NCBI RefSeq assembly: GCF_022179325.1
Contig: NZ_BPQQ01000081.1
Span: 1-52,139, forward strand
Origin: Methylobacterium isbiliense
GTDB taxonomy: Bacteria; Pseudomonadota; Alphaproteobacteria; Rhizobiales; Beijerinckiaceae
DNA length: 52,139 bases
Reading direction: 5' to 3'
Shown: in pieces, positions 30,450-39,536 of the stretch
How positions within the stretch are numbered: the first letter of the stretch is position 1
Layout: each line of letters opens with the position of its first letter
Position numbers and translations under genes: made by a program
The notes under the pieces: model-generated
What the model saw: only the letters and a program-made list of their open reading frames with translations
The model's database searches: none
Told to the model about the DNA's origin: nothing

Positions 30450-30938
30450 ATGGCTGAGAGTTCGCCCGAACTGAAGGCCTTCCTGGTCGAGACACCGTTC
30501 TTCGGTGGCCTGTCGGACGCGAGCCTCGATCTCCTGATCGCCATGCTGGTCGAACGCCGCTTCGAGGCCGGCGCCGTCATCATCGCGGAGGGAGAGCCGG
30601 GGCGCTCGATGTACATCGTGCACTCCGGAGCGCTTGCGGTGAGCAAGCGCGGAGCGTCCGGGCGCGTCATCGATCTGAACCGCCTCGGACCCGGTGACTT
30701 CTTCGGCGAGATGACGCTCATCGCGGTGCAGAACCGCTCGGCCACCCTGGTGGCGGAAGGCCCGGTCATCCTGTACGAGCTCACGGCTCGCAACCTCTAC
30801 ACGTATTACAAGACCGATATTCACGCCTACGTCATGGTGCTGCAGAACATCAACCGCGAGCTGTGCCGTCGTCTCCGCCAAGCCGATATCCGCATCGCCG
30901 AACTGGTCAACACGGCCGGCGGCGCGCGTGCATCGTGA
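30450..30938 (+). CDS. cyclic nucleotide-binding domain protein
   Basis: Crp/Fnr-like sensor domain without a DNA-binding part, 162 residues. The cNMP-binding beta-barrel covers about residues 15-125: FFGGLSDASLDLLIAML, GAVIIAEGEPGRSMYIVHSG, and the phosphate-binding cassette LGPGDFFGEMTLIAVQNRSATLVA. A C-terminal helix (QNINRELCRRLRQADIRIAEL) could dimerise. No helix-turn-helix follows, so it may act by protein contact. The start at 30450 (MAESSPELKAF) is chosen by homology; earlier in-frame starts at 30381 (TTG) and 30408 (ATG) exist. Confidence 0.85.
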   Translation: MAESSPELKAFLVETPFFGGLSDASLDLLIAMLVERRFEAGAVIIAEGEPGRSMYIVHSGALAVSKRGASGRVIDLNRLGPGDFFGEMTLIAVQNRSATLVAEGPVILYELTARNLYTYYKTDIHAYVMVLQNINRELCRRLRQADIRIAELVNTAGGARAS

Positions 30939-31042
30939 GCGCCGGCGCGACAAGCGGAGCGGTCGCGGCCCGCCGATGTGCTCCGTCACACCGTCCGATC
31001 GATCCGTCTGCGTAAGCTCTCCCGACCTGCGGAGTGGCTGAG

Positions 31043-31243
31043 ATGAGCGATGACGTTCGGCTGAGATGGGCCTCGTTGGCCTTCGCGGTCCTGTGGACGG
31101 GGGGAATGCTGTGGTGGTCGGCCCCGCTCGATGCGGTCGCCGTCGTCATCTGGCTGGCGGCCGGCGCGGTGGCGGGCTGTCTCTGGTACGGGCTGATGAG
31201 CCGATGGCAGCGTTGGTCTGGCGGTCCCCGGAAAAATTCGTGA
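31043..31243 (+). CDS. small membrane protein (66 aa)
   Basis: Two predicted membrane helices (WASLAFAVLWTGGMLWW and VAVVIWLAAGAVAGCLWYGL) joined by a short loop, then a basic tail. The ATG at 31043 has GGAG eight bases upstream, which favours it over the GTG at 31034. The last 98 bases overlap the tail-to-tail gene on the other strand. No family recognised. Confidence 0.55.
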   Translation: MSDDVRLRWASLAFAVLWTGGMLWWSAPLDAVAVVIWLAAGAVAGCLWYGLMSRWQRWSGGPRKNS

Positions 31244-31565
31244 TCACGTCGGGCTCGGCGAGCCCGTGCTCTGGCGGTTGCGGCGCGTGTCCCGCCGAAG
31301 ACGGCCCGTCCTTTCTCCAATCCGAGCCCATGACGGCCGCGGAACTGGAGATGTGAAAGTCGAGGCGGAACAGGACGAGGCCGGTCTCGTTCGTGACCTC
31401 CATGCTCCAGTCCTCGCCGAGCTTCACCTGCCGGGCGGTGTCGGCGATGATGGTTCCGGCGCGGCGAACGGCCTCGACCTGCGCCTCGCGCCAGTCGGAC
31501 AGCTCCGTGCCCTGCGTATCCGGATAATCGGCGCCGTCGTGGATGCGGAAGAAGAAGCGAGGCAT
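31146..31565 (-). CDS. DUF6894 family protein with C-terminal extension
   Basis: The first 75 residues are a recognisable DUF6894 domain as found widely in Methylobacterium and rhizobia: MPRFFFRIHDGADYPDTQGTEL, then DWREAQVEAVRRAGTIIADTA and DWSMEVTNETGLVLFRLDF. Function is unknown. Typical members stop at about 75-85 residues; here the frame runs to 139 with a Pro/Arg/Ser-rich tail that overlaps the convergent membrane-protein gene. The tail may be non-homologous read-through after loss of the usual stop. The ATG at 31565 is the family start. Confidence 0.75.
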   Translation of the reverse strand: MPRFFFRIHDGADYPDTQGTELSDWREAQVEAVRRAGTIIADTARQVKLGEDWSMEVTNETGLVLFRLDFHISSSAAVMGSDWRKDGPSSAGHAPQPPEHGLAEPDVITNFSGDRQTNAAIGSSARTRDSPPPRRPPAR

Positions 31566-31938
31566 GCGCCTGTCCAGCTTGGGAGGCGGGAGCGGGAACG
31601 CTCTCACTTGCGGGCATGCCCAGGGGTTGTGACCCGTAATTCCTCTCAGGAATGCGCGTGTGCGGCTCAAGCCGCCCTAACATGGATTAACGCCGCCTCG
31701 TAAAACGGCCGCTGGTCCCCGCCGCACAGGCATTCGGACGGACGTCGCGCCGCCGCGGCGCAGGGCAGGGGCGCTTCGCGCTGGCGCGGCGCGAACCAGG
31801 AAGGGGGGCGCACCGCTCCGGCCGGTCCGTGCTCCCTGGCGATGCGCGAGGGGAGGGGGCTTCGGGCAGGGACGCAGGCGAGCCCTCCCCGGCCAAGGGC
31901 CGCACCGCCTGCACCCTCAGGCGGGCAGGAACCCGGTC
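31566..31938. other. intergenic region without a supportable gene
   Basis: GC-rich spacer between two minus-strand genes. It contains only short shadow frames with no family resemblance, and no T-tailed hairpin was found. Confidence 0.4.
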
Positions 31939-33564
31939 TCAGCCCACGCCCGTGGGGCCATCGAGGATCCGCCGCACGCGCCGGGCCAGGTCCATGCGCT
32001 TGTAGGGCTTGTTGATGACCTCGTACTCGGTGCCGCCCGCATCCGTGCGCTCCAGCGAGGCCTCCGCGTAGCCCGTGGTCAGCAGCACCTTGATCTTCGG
32101 CTGGCGCTCGCGTGCCGCGCGGGCGAGCATCACCCCGTTCATGCCGCCGGGCATGATCAGGTCGGTGAACAGCAGGTCGATGCGCGCCTCCCCGTCCAGC
32201 ACTGCGAGCGCGGCCTTCGGGCCGTCGACCACCGTGACCCTGTAGCCGAAATCCTCCAGGATGATGCCTGCCGTCGCCGCCACGTCCGGCCGGTCGTCGA
32301 CGACCAGCACCGACTCAGTCCCGTGCCGGTCCGCGGCCCGCGGCGGCGCCTTGCGGTCGTCCTCCAGCTTCGACTCGCTCGCCGGGAACAGAAGCCGCAC
32401 CGTGGTGCCCCGGCCGATGCCGGACGAGATCCTGACCGCCCCACCGGACTGCTTGGCGAAGCCGTAGACCATCGCGAGGCCGAGCCCCGTCCCCTTGCCC
32501 TCGTCCTTCGTGGTGAAGAACGGTTCCATCACCCGCGCCAGGACCTCGGGCGCCATGCCGGTGCCGGTATCCATCACCGACACGACCGCGTAGGCGCCGG
32601 GGCTCACCATTCGGGAGAGCGCCGCGTCCTCGTTCGCGATCAGGAGGTTCTCGGTCTTCACCGTCACCGTGCCCCCGCCCGGCATGGCGTCGCGCGCATT
32701 GAGGAGCACGTTGAGCAGCGCCACCTCCGCCTGGGTCGGGTCGATGCGCGTGTTCCAGAGCTCCGGGGCGAGGTCCTGGTTCAGCACCACGTGGTCCCCG
32801 AGCGTCCGCTCGGCCATCTCGCTCATGCCCTGGACGAGGCCGTTGAGATTGAGGAGCCGGCCCTCCAGCCGCTGCTTGCGCGAGAAGGCGAGAAGCTGAT
32901 GCGTCAGCTTGGCGGCCCGGTCGCCGGCCTCGCGCACCGCCTCGCCGGCGCGGCGCATGCGCCCGACATCGAGGGTGGGATGGTCGAGCAGCGCGAGCAT
33001 CACCTCGTTGTGGCCGCAGATGACCTGCAGCAGGTTGTTGAAGTCGTGCGCGATGCCGCCGGTGAGCTGGCCGAGGCTCTCCATCTTCTGCGCTTGGTGC
33101 AGGCTTTCCTCGGCGTCGCGGCGGCGGGAGACGTCGAGCTGCGAGCCGAAGAAATAGACGAGGTCGCCCTGACGGTTGAACACCGGACTGACGAACAGGG
33201 CGTTCCAGAACGTGGAGCCGTCCTTGCGGTAGTTCAGGATCTCGGTGGCGAATTCCCGCTGGTCGGCGATCGCGGCGCGCACCTCGGCGACGGTGTCGCG
33301 GTCGGTCTCCCGTCCCTGCAGGAAGCGGCAATTGTGCCCGATCAATTCGTCGCGCTCGTAGCCCGTCATGCGGATGAAGGCGCGGTTGGCGAAGATGATC
33401 GGGTTGTCGGGCTGGTGGGGGTCGATGACGATCATCGGCATGCGGGTTGTCTCGACCGCCGCGAAGAAGATGTCGTGATGAACGTCCTCGACCCCGGACG
33501 GTCCGCTTCCGGTCACGGGCGTCGGCGGTCCCGATGCTTTGGGCTTCTCCGGTGACGACGGCAT
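31939..33564 (-). CDS. LOV-domain hybrid histidine kinase (putative blue-light receptor)
   Basis: 541 residues in three parts. Residues 30-150 are a PAS domain of the LOV class: [21 protein letters not shown] and GHNCRFLQG, with Cys79 as the flavin-adduct cysteine, and FFGSQLDVS with the conserved Gln142. Next is a kinase with His173 in [16 protein letters not shown], an N box ([16 protein letters not shown]), [10 protein letters not shown] and [17 protein letters not shown]-terminal receiver domain follows (about 415-541) with VLVVDDRPD, the acceptor Asp in [14 protein letters not shown], and NKPYKRMDL. It probably senses blue light through FMN and relays phosphate to the fused receiver. The ATG at 33564 is chosen; the frame extends to 33699. 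No light-response target gene is adjacent. Confidence 0.9.
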   Translation of the reverse strand: MPSSPEKPKASGPPTPVTGSGPSGVEDVHHDIFFAAVETTRMPMIVIDPHQPDNPIIFANRAFIRMTGYERDELIGHNCRFLQGRETDRDTVAEVRAAIADQREFATEILNYRKDGSTFWNALFVSPVFNRQGDLVYFFGSQLDVSRRRDAEESLHQAQKMESLGQLTGGIAHDFNNLLQVICGHNEVMLALLDHPTLDVGRMRRAGEAVREAGDRAAKLTHQLLAFSRKQRLEGRLLNLNGLVQGMSEMAERTLGDHVVLNQDLAPELWNTRIDPTQAEVALLNVLLNARDAMPGGGTVTVKTENLLIANEDAALSRMVSPGAYAVVSVMDTGTGMAPEVLARVMEPFFTTKDEGKGTGLGLAMVYGFAKQSGGAVRISSGIGRGTTVRLLFPASESKLEDDRKAPPRAADRHGTESVLVVDDRPDVAATAGIILEDFGYRVTVVDGPKAALAVLDGEARIDLLFTDLIMPGGMNGVMLARAARERQPKIKVLLTTGYAEASLERTDAGGTEYEVINKPYKRMDLARRVRRILDGPTGVG

Positions 33565-33840
33565 CGGCGGCAGGCTCCCCCTGGTCCAGGCGGGAAATGC
33601 CTCGAACCGCAAAAAATCGAGCCCAATTGAATATAGGCCAGCCGGGTTCTGTTCCCACCCTCCGGCGCCAAGCCCTATGTCGCAGCGGCTTGGCGGCACC
33701 GGTGGGCCGGTCGCGCCGTTGTATCGAATTCATCAGGATCCTGCCCTGGCTTTGCAGGACGCCGCCCGCGTCCGGCCGTCAACGGCCGCCCGCTGAACGG
33801 AGACGTTCCGACCCTGCGAGCGTCGTCCGGGACGACGCCG

Positions 33841-34980
33841 TCAGGCCGCGTTCTCCGCCGGCAGATCGAACGCCTTGGCCGAGGCGGTCCGCGCCAGGGT
33901 CGCGAGCAGATCCGTCTGCGTGATGACGCCGAGCACCGTGCGGTCGGCGGAGGTGACGAAGATCGCGTGGGTCCGCCCGTCCGTCAGCGCGGGGACCAGG
34001 CCGACGGCCGGGTCATCGACGGCCGCCGTCCTCGCCTCGGACATCACCTCGGCGATGCGGCCCGCGTCCCGGAGCGCCAAGTCCCGCAAGCCGAGCGTCC
34101 CCACGAGCCGGCCGGCCGCATCGACCACCGGCAGGGTCCTGATGTTGTGGGCCAGGAGAAGCGTGCGCGCCCGCTCGGAACCGTCGTCGAGGCCGATCGT
34201 GATCAGATCGCGCGACATGACCTCCCCGCAGGTCAGACCGCCCTGCGTGCGCACGAGAGCCTGCATCTCGACCTGGCGCAGAAGCCTGTCGAGGTCGGAC
34301 CGGTCGATATCCAGCGTCTCGCCCAGCGTGACGAGCGCCGCATCGACGTCCTCCGGCCTGAACCCGACCCGGAGCGGAGCCGGGAGGTCGGCGGTCCCGT
34401 GCGTGTTGGAGGCGACCGCCACCGGCACATGGGGGTAGTTGCGGCGTGCGATCTTGTGGAAGGTGATCCCGAGGGCCACGAGGATCACGGAGTTGATGCA
34501 GACGGGAAACAGCGGGAACAGGAAGCCGGCGGAGGTGACGGCGGGCCCGCCGATCAGGGCCGTCAGGGCGGCCGCTCCGCCCGGCGGGTGAAGGGACCGG
34601 GTGAGCGACATCGCCGCGATGGCGAGCGAGACGCCGACCCCGATGGCCACCACCGGATCCGCGATGAGATGCGCCGCCAGGACCCCCATGAAGGCGGAGA
34701 TCGTGTTGCCGCCGATCACCGGCCAGGGTTGGGCAAGCGGACTGGCGGGCACCACGAAGATCAGCACCGCCGATGCGCCCATAGGGGCCACGATGAGCGG
34801 GATGTGCGGGCCTTCTCCGAACACCAGACCGCAGATCAGGCCGGTGAGCGTGATGCCGATCAGGGCGCCCACGCAGGCGATCAGGCGCTCCCGAAGCGTG
34901 GCACCGGCCAGGATCGGCCTGAAGAGGCGGAAGCCCGGAGCGCGGCTGCTTCGCTGCGGTGACGTGATCGACTTGGGCAT
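33841..34980 (-). CDS. HPP-family membrane protein with CBS domains
   Basis: 379 residues. The N-terminal half has four to five membrane helices and the HPP signature (MSLTRSLHPPGGAAALTALIGG, about residue 125); HPP proteins have been linked to nitrite transport in other organisms. The C-terminal half holds a pair of CBS domains (GEVMSRDLITIGLDDGSERA, then IRTLPVVDAAGRLVGTLGLRDL; and IFVTSADRTVLGVITQTDLL), which usually sense adenine nucleotides. The ATG at 34980 (MPKSITSPQR) precedes the first helix after an Arg-rich stretch; the open frame continues to 35166. Nitrite transport is a family-based guess. Confidence 0.88.
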   Translation of the reverse strand: MPKSITSPQRSSRAPGFRLFRPILAGATLRERLIACVGALIGITLTGLICGLVFGEGPHIPLIVAPMGASAVLIFVVPASPLAQPWPVIGGNTISAFMGVLAAHLIADPVVAIGVGVSLAIAAMSLTRSLHPPGGAAALTALIGGPAVTSAGFLFPLFPVCINSVILVALGITFHKIARRNYPHVPVAVASNTHGTADLPAPLRVGFRPEDVDAALVTLGETLDIDRSDLDRLLRQVEMQALVRTQGGLTCGEVMSRDLITIGLDDGSERARTLLLAHNIRTLPVVDAAGRLVGTLGLRDLALRDAGRIAEVMSEARTAAVDDPAVGLVPALTDGRTHAIFVTSADRTVLGVITQTDLLATLARTASAKAFDLPAENAA

Positions 34981-35384
34981 GCGACGGCTATCCCAATGTT
35001 GCCGGATATCGCTCTGGGGCGGGATGGACGACGGAGTCCTGCGCCTAGCGCCAGGATGGTCTGCCGGGAGCCGTACCGCTGGCGCGGATCGGCGTGCTGG
35101 CTCGCCTGCCGATGGCGATCGGTGCTGGCATTCGACCTCCCCTTCAAAGATACATGCTTGGCGCACCTTCTAGCGGATGGGGCGCTGAAGTGCAAATCTG
35201 GTATGCAGTATGCCTAACAGGCAGGCAAAGCGCGAGCGATCCGGGGTCCGGTCCGCCGCGCTCCATGCGACCGCCGAAGTGTCGCGTCCTGGTCCGATCT
35301 TTGCACGGCTTGGCACGCGGCGACGCTCACGCCGCGTGGCGATCATCGCGGTTGCGGCGATGCAGGCTGGAAGCAGATCGGACG
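34981..35384. other. divergent intergenic region
   Basis: About 400 bases between the leftward HPP-CBS gene and the rightward two-helix membrane protein. It has only short frames of no family. I see no clear promoter pair, RNA gene or strong inverted repeat. Confidence 0.4.
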
Positions 35385-35786
35385 ATGATGCCAACGCGCA
35401 CGCGCAACGACACATTCACGGCAAAGTCGATCGGCTTCGCCGATGCGATGATTTTCAATATTCTGATTATCGTCCTGATCTACGCGGTGGCCGTGCTGGG
35501 TTCGCAGCTCATGCTCCTGCATGACCGTGGCGTCTGGGTCGGTTCGGCCTGCGATCTCCACGCGGCCATCACCAGGACGCGGTCGTGCTTCACGTATCTG
35601 TCGGTGCGCGACGGCCTCGGCGGCGTGGTCCGGTACGCGGCCACCGAGATCGACGCCTCGCTGGCCTTATGGTCCATGGTCGTCGTTCTGGCTGCCCTGA
35701 AGCGGGCGGTTGCATTCCGGTCGGGCGGTTTGGGTCGGAGCGATGCTCCGCCCTCGTTCAAGCCGGCCATCGCCCTGAAGCCCTGA
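35385..35786 (+). CDS. hypothetical two-helix membrane protein
   Basis: 133 residues, function unrecognised. One membrane helix is near residues 22-45 (FNILIIVLIYAVAVLGSQLM), and a second, shorter one is around ASLALWSMVVVLAAL. Between them is a loop with two cysteines (CDLHAAITRTRSC). With the N-terminus inside, this loop would face the periplasm and could form a disulfide. Starts at 35385 and 35388 (tandem ATGs) cannot be separated. It is divergent from the HPP-CBS gene. Confidence 0.6.
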   Translation: MMPTRTRNDTFTAKSIGFADAMIFNILIIVLIYAVAVLGSQLMLLHDRGVWVGSACDLHAAITRTRSCFTYLSVRDGLGGVVRYAATEIDASLALWSMVVVLAALKRAVAFRSGGLGRSDAPPSFKPAIALKP

Positions 35787-35804
35787 CGAGGAGGCGGCCG
35801 CTCC

Positions 35805-36197
35805 TCACGCCCGGACCGGCTCTCCCCGCTGCAGCACCTCGATGCGGACGTTGTCCGGCCCGTCGAAGAAGGCGATGCGCAGTCCGGGCCGCACGTCGGT
35901 GATCCCGGAGACGAGGCGGATGCCGCGGGCCTGCAGGTCGGCGACCGTGGCCTCGATGTCGTTCACCCGCAGGCCGATATGCTCGATGCCGAGGTTGGGC
36001 GGCATGGCCGCGGGGCCGGTCGCCTCGGGCGCCTGCTCGATGAACAGGGCGAGACCCCCGAGATCGAGCATGATGCGGCTGACCGTGGGGGCGCCGTCCC
36101 GGCCGGTCTCGCGGGCGCCGAGCACCTCGACATAGAAGCGCGCGGCCGCCACGGCATCGCGGCTGCGCAGATGGAGGTGGTCACAGCGATAAGTCAT
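35805..36197 (-). CDS. VOC-superfamily (glyoxalase-like) protein
   Basis: 130 residues forming one vicinal-oxygen-chelate module of two beta-alpha-beta-beta-beta units. The metal ligands are probably the His in YRCDHLHLRSRD and the Glu in GLALFIEQ in the first half, with the His in IEHIGLRVND and the Glu in NVRIEVLQRGE in the second. VOC members include glyoxalase I, dioxygenases and antibiotic-binding proteins, and the reaction cannot be chosen from sequence. The start at 36197 (MTYRCDH) is family-like; another ATG at 36206 adds three residues. It is convergent with the gene at 35385. Confidence 0.85.
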   Translation of the reverse strand: MTYRCDHLHLRSRDAVAAARFYVEVLGARETGRDGAPTVSRIMLDLGGLALFIEQAPEATGPAAMPPNLGIEHIGLRVNDIEATVADLQARGIRLVSGITDVRPGLRIAFFDGPDNVRIEVLQRGEPVRA

Positions 36198-36878
36198 GCG
36201 GAGCATCCCGGTCGGGCGGCGTGAGCCTGCCACGGTAGGCACCTGCACCGAAAAAGCGACCGGGAATCCTGTGGAGCAGTGCGGAGGTGCGCCCCCGCGT
36301 CGTAGCGGCCCGCGGTTTCGCCCGCGCAGCAACGGCGTGCCGCAACCGCAGCCGCGCAGGTCATCGCCCGAATGCCGGCATGCGGCCGGTGTGCCGGACG
36401 GAAGGAGGCGCAGCAGCGGCCGAAGAGAGGGCGAGGAACCCGATCTGTCCCGGCGATCTGCCCTTGTGCCCCGCTCCGTCGCACCGCCGGATCAACGCGT
36501 CCCGACCGGACCTGACGCAGGGATCCGCCGCGCCTTCATCACGGCCCGTACGCCGGGCAGGCATTCGGGCGGGCGTCCCGCGCCCGACGATTGAGCCCTG
36601 CTTGCCCGGTTCGGCCTCGTGCTGCGCCGCATCATGGCAGGCCCCCTCCGGATGCCCCGGCGGCGAGCCGGATTGCACCGACAGCTTCGGATTTTCTCAA
36701 ATATAGGATCACGTTCGATCAGTGTGTTGAGTGGAAATTCGTACTTACAAACTATAATTATTACAAGAAGCAAACATATCGCTTGCATCACTATCAGTAT
36801 TGCGGACAAGCAAGGTCATTAAGCGCGGCAGCTCTGGTCGACCCACGGTGAACCGCCTTGTGCCATGCGAGTCTGATC
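36198..36878. other. intergenic region with A/T-rich segment before the iron operon
   Basis: No supportable gene. Most of the gap is GC-rich, but about 36690-36815 is strikingly A/T-rich. This is the expected place for the promoter and iron-responsive control of the TonB receptor operon. I could not recognise a Fur, Irr or RirA site with confidence. Confidence 0.4.
36727..36758 (+). promoter_or_regulatory. possible promoter of the iron-uptake operon
   Basis: A perfect -10 hexamer TATAAT (36753-36758) has TTGAGT upstream (36727-36732), but the 20-base spacing is three longer than ideal, so the -35 assignment is weak. It sits in the A/T-rich patch 120 bases ahead of the receptor start. Confidence 0.3.
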
Positions 36879-39206
36879 ATGCCGAATGCCGCTCCGTCCT
36901 GTCCGCCGCACCGCCGCGGCCCTGATCGCAAGCGGGTCGGGCGGGCGGCCGCGGCGGGCCTGCTGCTCGGCTGCGGCAGCATCCTGGCGGCGGCGGCGCA
37001 GGAAGCCGGGGAGGTCGCCCTCGACACCATCGATGTCGAGGGTGTCGGCCCGCGGCGGAACGCGGCCGGGACGGCGCCCGGGGGGCCGCGCGGTCCGGTG
37101 CCGGGTTACGTCGCCTCCCGCAGCGTGGTGGGCACGAAGACGGACACGCCGATCCTCGAGACGGCCCAGTCGATCTCGGTTATCGGCCGCGAGCAGATCG
37201 AGGACCAGAACGCCCTCACGATCAACCAGGCCCTGCGCTACACGCCGAGCGTCACCACCGAGCAGCGGGGCGGGGCCGGCTCGACGCGCCTCGAACAATT
37301 CTCGATCCGCGGCTTCACGGCCCCGCTCTATCTCGACGGCATGGCCCTGCCCGGCAGCCGCGACGCTGGTCCCTCCATCGACCCGTTCCGGCTGGAGCGC
37401 ATCGACATCATCAAGGGCCCGGCCTCCGTCCTGTACGGACAGGCCGGCCCCGGCGGCATCGTCAATCTCGTCTCCAAGGTCCCGCGCTTTCTCCAGCACG
37501 GCGAGGTCTTCGTGCAGGGGGGCGGGTTCAGCGAGGTGCGCAGCGGCTTCGACATCGGCGGTCCCGTGCCGACCGACGTGCCCGGAACCGAGCAGTTCGC
37601 CTACCGGGTGATCGGGCTCGGCTGGAACGGCGACGGGCCGGCGGTGACCACCAAGGTCGAGCGCGCCTTCATCGCCCCGAGCATCACCTGGCGGCCCTCG
37701 GCCGACACCTCGCTCACGGTGCTCGGGCTGTACCAGCGCGACCCGTTCTCAGGATTCTACGGCGGCTTCCCGGCGGTGGGCACGCTGTTTCCGCGCAACT
37801 TCGGCAGCGGCCGCACCGGCTTCCTGCCGGTCGACTTCTACGACGGCGACCGCAACTTCGAGCAGTCGGACCGCACGCAGGCCTCCGTCACCTACCTGTT
37901 CGACCACCGCTTCAGCGACAGCCTGCGGTTCCACTCGGCCGGGCGCTACCTGAGCACAGACGGGCAGTACCGCAGCGTCTACAGCGCCTTCGAGGCCAGC
38001 AACGGACCCTTCGCCAGCGGGCCCCTGCTCAACCGCTCGCGCATCGCCACCGACGTGGCGATCGACGCCTCCACCATCGACAACTATTTCGAGGCCAAGT
38101 TCGACACCGGCTTCTTCGCCCACACGGCCCTTCTCGGCGTCGACCATCGCACGATCCGCACGCGCACCCTGTCGGGGCCGTTTCCGTCGGCCCCGGCCCT
38201 CAACGTGCTGTTTCCCAACTACGACATGATGATCCCGGTGCCGCCCTTCACCACGGAGGCCCGCATCACCGCCGAGCAGACCGGCGTCTACCTCCAGGAC
38301 CAGATCAAGTTCGACCGCCTCGTCCTCACCCTCGGCGGGCGCTACGACGTGGCGCGCCAGAAGGGGCCGACGACCACGCTGGCAAACGGCGCCGTGGCGT
38401 TCCAGAACGTGCCGGCGGACGCCATGACCTACCGGGCGAGCCTGCTCTACCTCTTCGACAACGGCATTGCGCCCTACGTCTCCTACAGCGAGGCGTTCGA
38501 GCCGATCGTCAACGGCCGCATCTTCGACCCGGCCTTCGGGACGACGGGACGCATCCCCGACCCGATCACCAGCCGGCAATACGAGGCCGGCATCAAGGTC
38601 CAGCCGCCCGGCACCGACATCCTGCTCACCGCGGCGGCCTTCGACATCAAGCAGGCCAACCGGCTGACGCCGGATCCGGCCAACCGCGGCTTCAGCCTGC
38701 AGACGGGCGAAGTCGGGGTGCAGGGCGTCGAATTCGAGGCGCGCGCCAGCCTCGCCGAGGGACTGAACCTGATCGGCGGCTTCTCGCTCCTGGACATCCG
38801 CAACACCGGGGGTGCCGGCACCACCGTCAGCGCGCTCACCAACCAGGAGGTGCCGCTGCTCGGCCGCCGTCCTGTCCAGGTCCCCGACACCACCGCCTCG
38901 CTCTTTCTCGACTACACCTTCCAGTCGGGTCCGCTCCTCGGCCTCAACATCGGCGGCGGCGTGCGCTATCTTGGCTCGTCCTGGGGCGACCCGGCCAACA
39001 CCTTCAAGGTGCCGGAGAGCCTTCTCGTCGACGCCCTGGTGCGCTACGACCTCAAGCATCTCGACCCGCGACTCACCGGCTTCGACCTCCAGCTCAACGC
39101 CCAGAACCTGCTCGACGAGCGCTACGTGACCGGCTGCTTCGACTACGCGAGCTGCTTCTACGGGCTGCCGCGCACCGTCTACGCGACGCTGCGCTACCGC
39201 TGGTAG
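36879..39206 (+). CDS. TonB-dependent siderophore receptor
   Basis: Outer-membrane receptor of 775 residues for a ferric siderophore, FhuA/FoxA-like class. A signal peptide (VGRAAAAGLLLGCGSILAAAAQ) is followed by a TonB-box region near DTIDVEG, and the plug domain: TPILETAQSISVIGREQIED, GFTAPLYLDGMALPG, FRLERIDIIKGPASVLYGQ and GGIVNLVSK. The 22-strand barrel fills the rest and ends with an aromatic residue (YATLRYRW), as needed for outer-membrane insertion. The ATG at 36879 is preferred; a TTG at 36858 would add seven residues. It heads a four-gene unit with DUF3649, PepSY and DUF3325 proteins, which is the usual context of ferrisiderophore uptake. Confidence 0.93.
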   Translation: MPNAAPSCPPHRRGPDRKRVGRAAAAGLLLGCGSILAAAAQEAGEVALDTIDVEGVGPRRNAAGTAPGGPRGPVPGYVASRSVVGTKTDTPILETAQSISVIGREQIEDQNALTINQALRYTPSVTTEQRGGAGSTRLEQFSIRGFTAPLYLDGMALPGSRDAGPSIDPFRLERIDIIKGPASVLYGQAGPGGIVNLVSKVPRFLQHGEVFVQGGGFSEVRSGFDIGGPVPTDVPGTEQFAYRVIGLGWNGDGPAVTTKVERAFIAPSITWRPSADTSLTVLGLYQRDPFSGFYGGFPAVGTLFPRNFGSGRTGFLPVDFYDGDRNFEQSDRTQASVTYLFDHRFSDSLRFHSAGRYLSTDGQYRSVYSAFEASNGPFASGPLLNRSRIATDVAIDASTIDNYFEAKFDTGFFAHTALLGVDHRTIRTRTLSGPFPSAPALNVLFPNYDMMIPVPPFTTEARITAEQTGVYLQDQIKFDRLVLTLGGRYDVARQKGPTTTLANGAVAFQNVPADAMTYRASLLYLFDNGIAPYVSYSEAFEPIVNGRIFDPAFGTTGRIPDPITSRQYEAGIKVQPPGTDILLTAAAFDIKQANRLTPDPANRGFSLQTGEVGVQGVEFEARASLAEGLNLIGGFSLLDIRNTGGAGTTVSALTNQEVPLLGRRPVQVPDTTASLFLDYTFQSGPLLGLNIGGGVRYLGSSWGDPANTFKVPESLLVDALVRYDLKHLDPRLTGFDLQLNAQNLLDERYVTGCFDYASCFYGLPRTVYATLRYRW

Positions 39207-39215
39207 GACGTGGCC

Positions 39216-39536
39216 ATGACGCTACGGCCCTCCGCCCTGGCGGATCGTCTCGGGCGTGCCGCCGTCCTGGGGCGGATCGTGCTCGCCGCGGGCGGCGGCT
39301 ACGCGATCGCGGCGCTCGCCACGGCGCTCCTGTCGCTGGTGCTGCCGCTGCCGCGGTCGGAGGCGGTCACGGCCGCGACGCTGGCGAGCTTCGCGATCAT
39401 GATCGCGGTGGTGGTGGTCGTGTTCGCCGCGCGCAGCCTCGGGCGGGCGCTCGCCGCGATCGCCATCGCAACCCTCCTTCTCGGCGGCGCCCTCTGGCTC
39501 GTCGCCGGCCCGCTCACTCCGGTGGTTCCGACATGA
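39216..39536 (+). CDS. DUF3649 iron-uptake membrane protein
   Basis: 106 residues with about three membrane helices (GRIVLAAGGGYAIAALATALL; AATLASFAIMIAVVVVVFAA; LAAIAIATLLLGGALWLVAG). The family is known mainly from its place beside TonB receptors and PepSY membrane proteins. The start is either ATG 39216 or GTG 39210, both with weak ribosome-binding sites, 9 or 3 bases after the receptor stop. The stop overlaps the next start (ATGA at 39533-39536). Confidence 0.75.
   Translation: MTLRPSALADRLGRAAVLGRIVLAAGGGYAIAALATALLSLVLPLPRSEAVTAATLASFAIMIAVVVVVFAARSLGRALAAIAIATLLLGGALWLVAGPLTPVVPT

Noticed and set aside
29213-30793. 526-codon open frame on the minus strand over the RTX gene
   Set aside because: It mirrors the repetitive codons of the RTX repeats; the valine-rich pseudo-repeats are their complement, and it has no independent start signal or family.
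35175-35220. Short direct repeat (TATGCAGTATGCC) upstream of the two-helix membrane protein
   Set aside because: Too short and single; probably chance.
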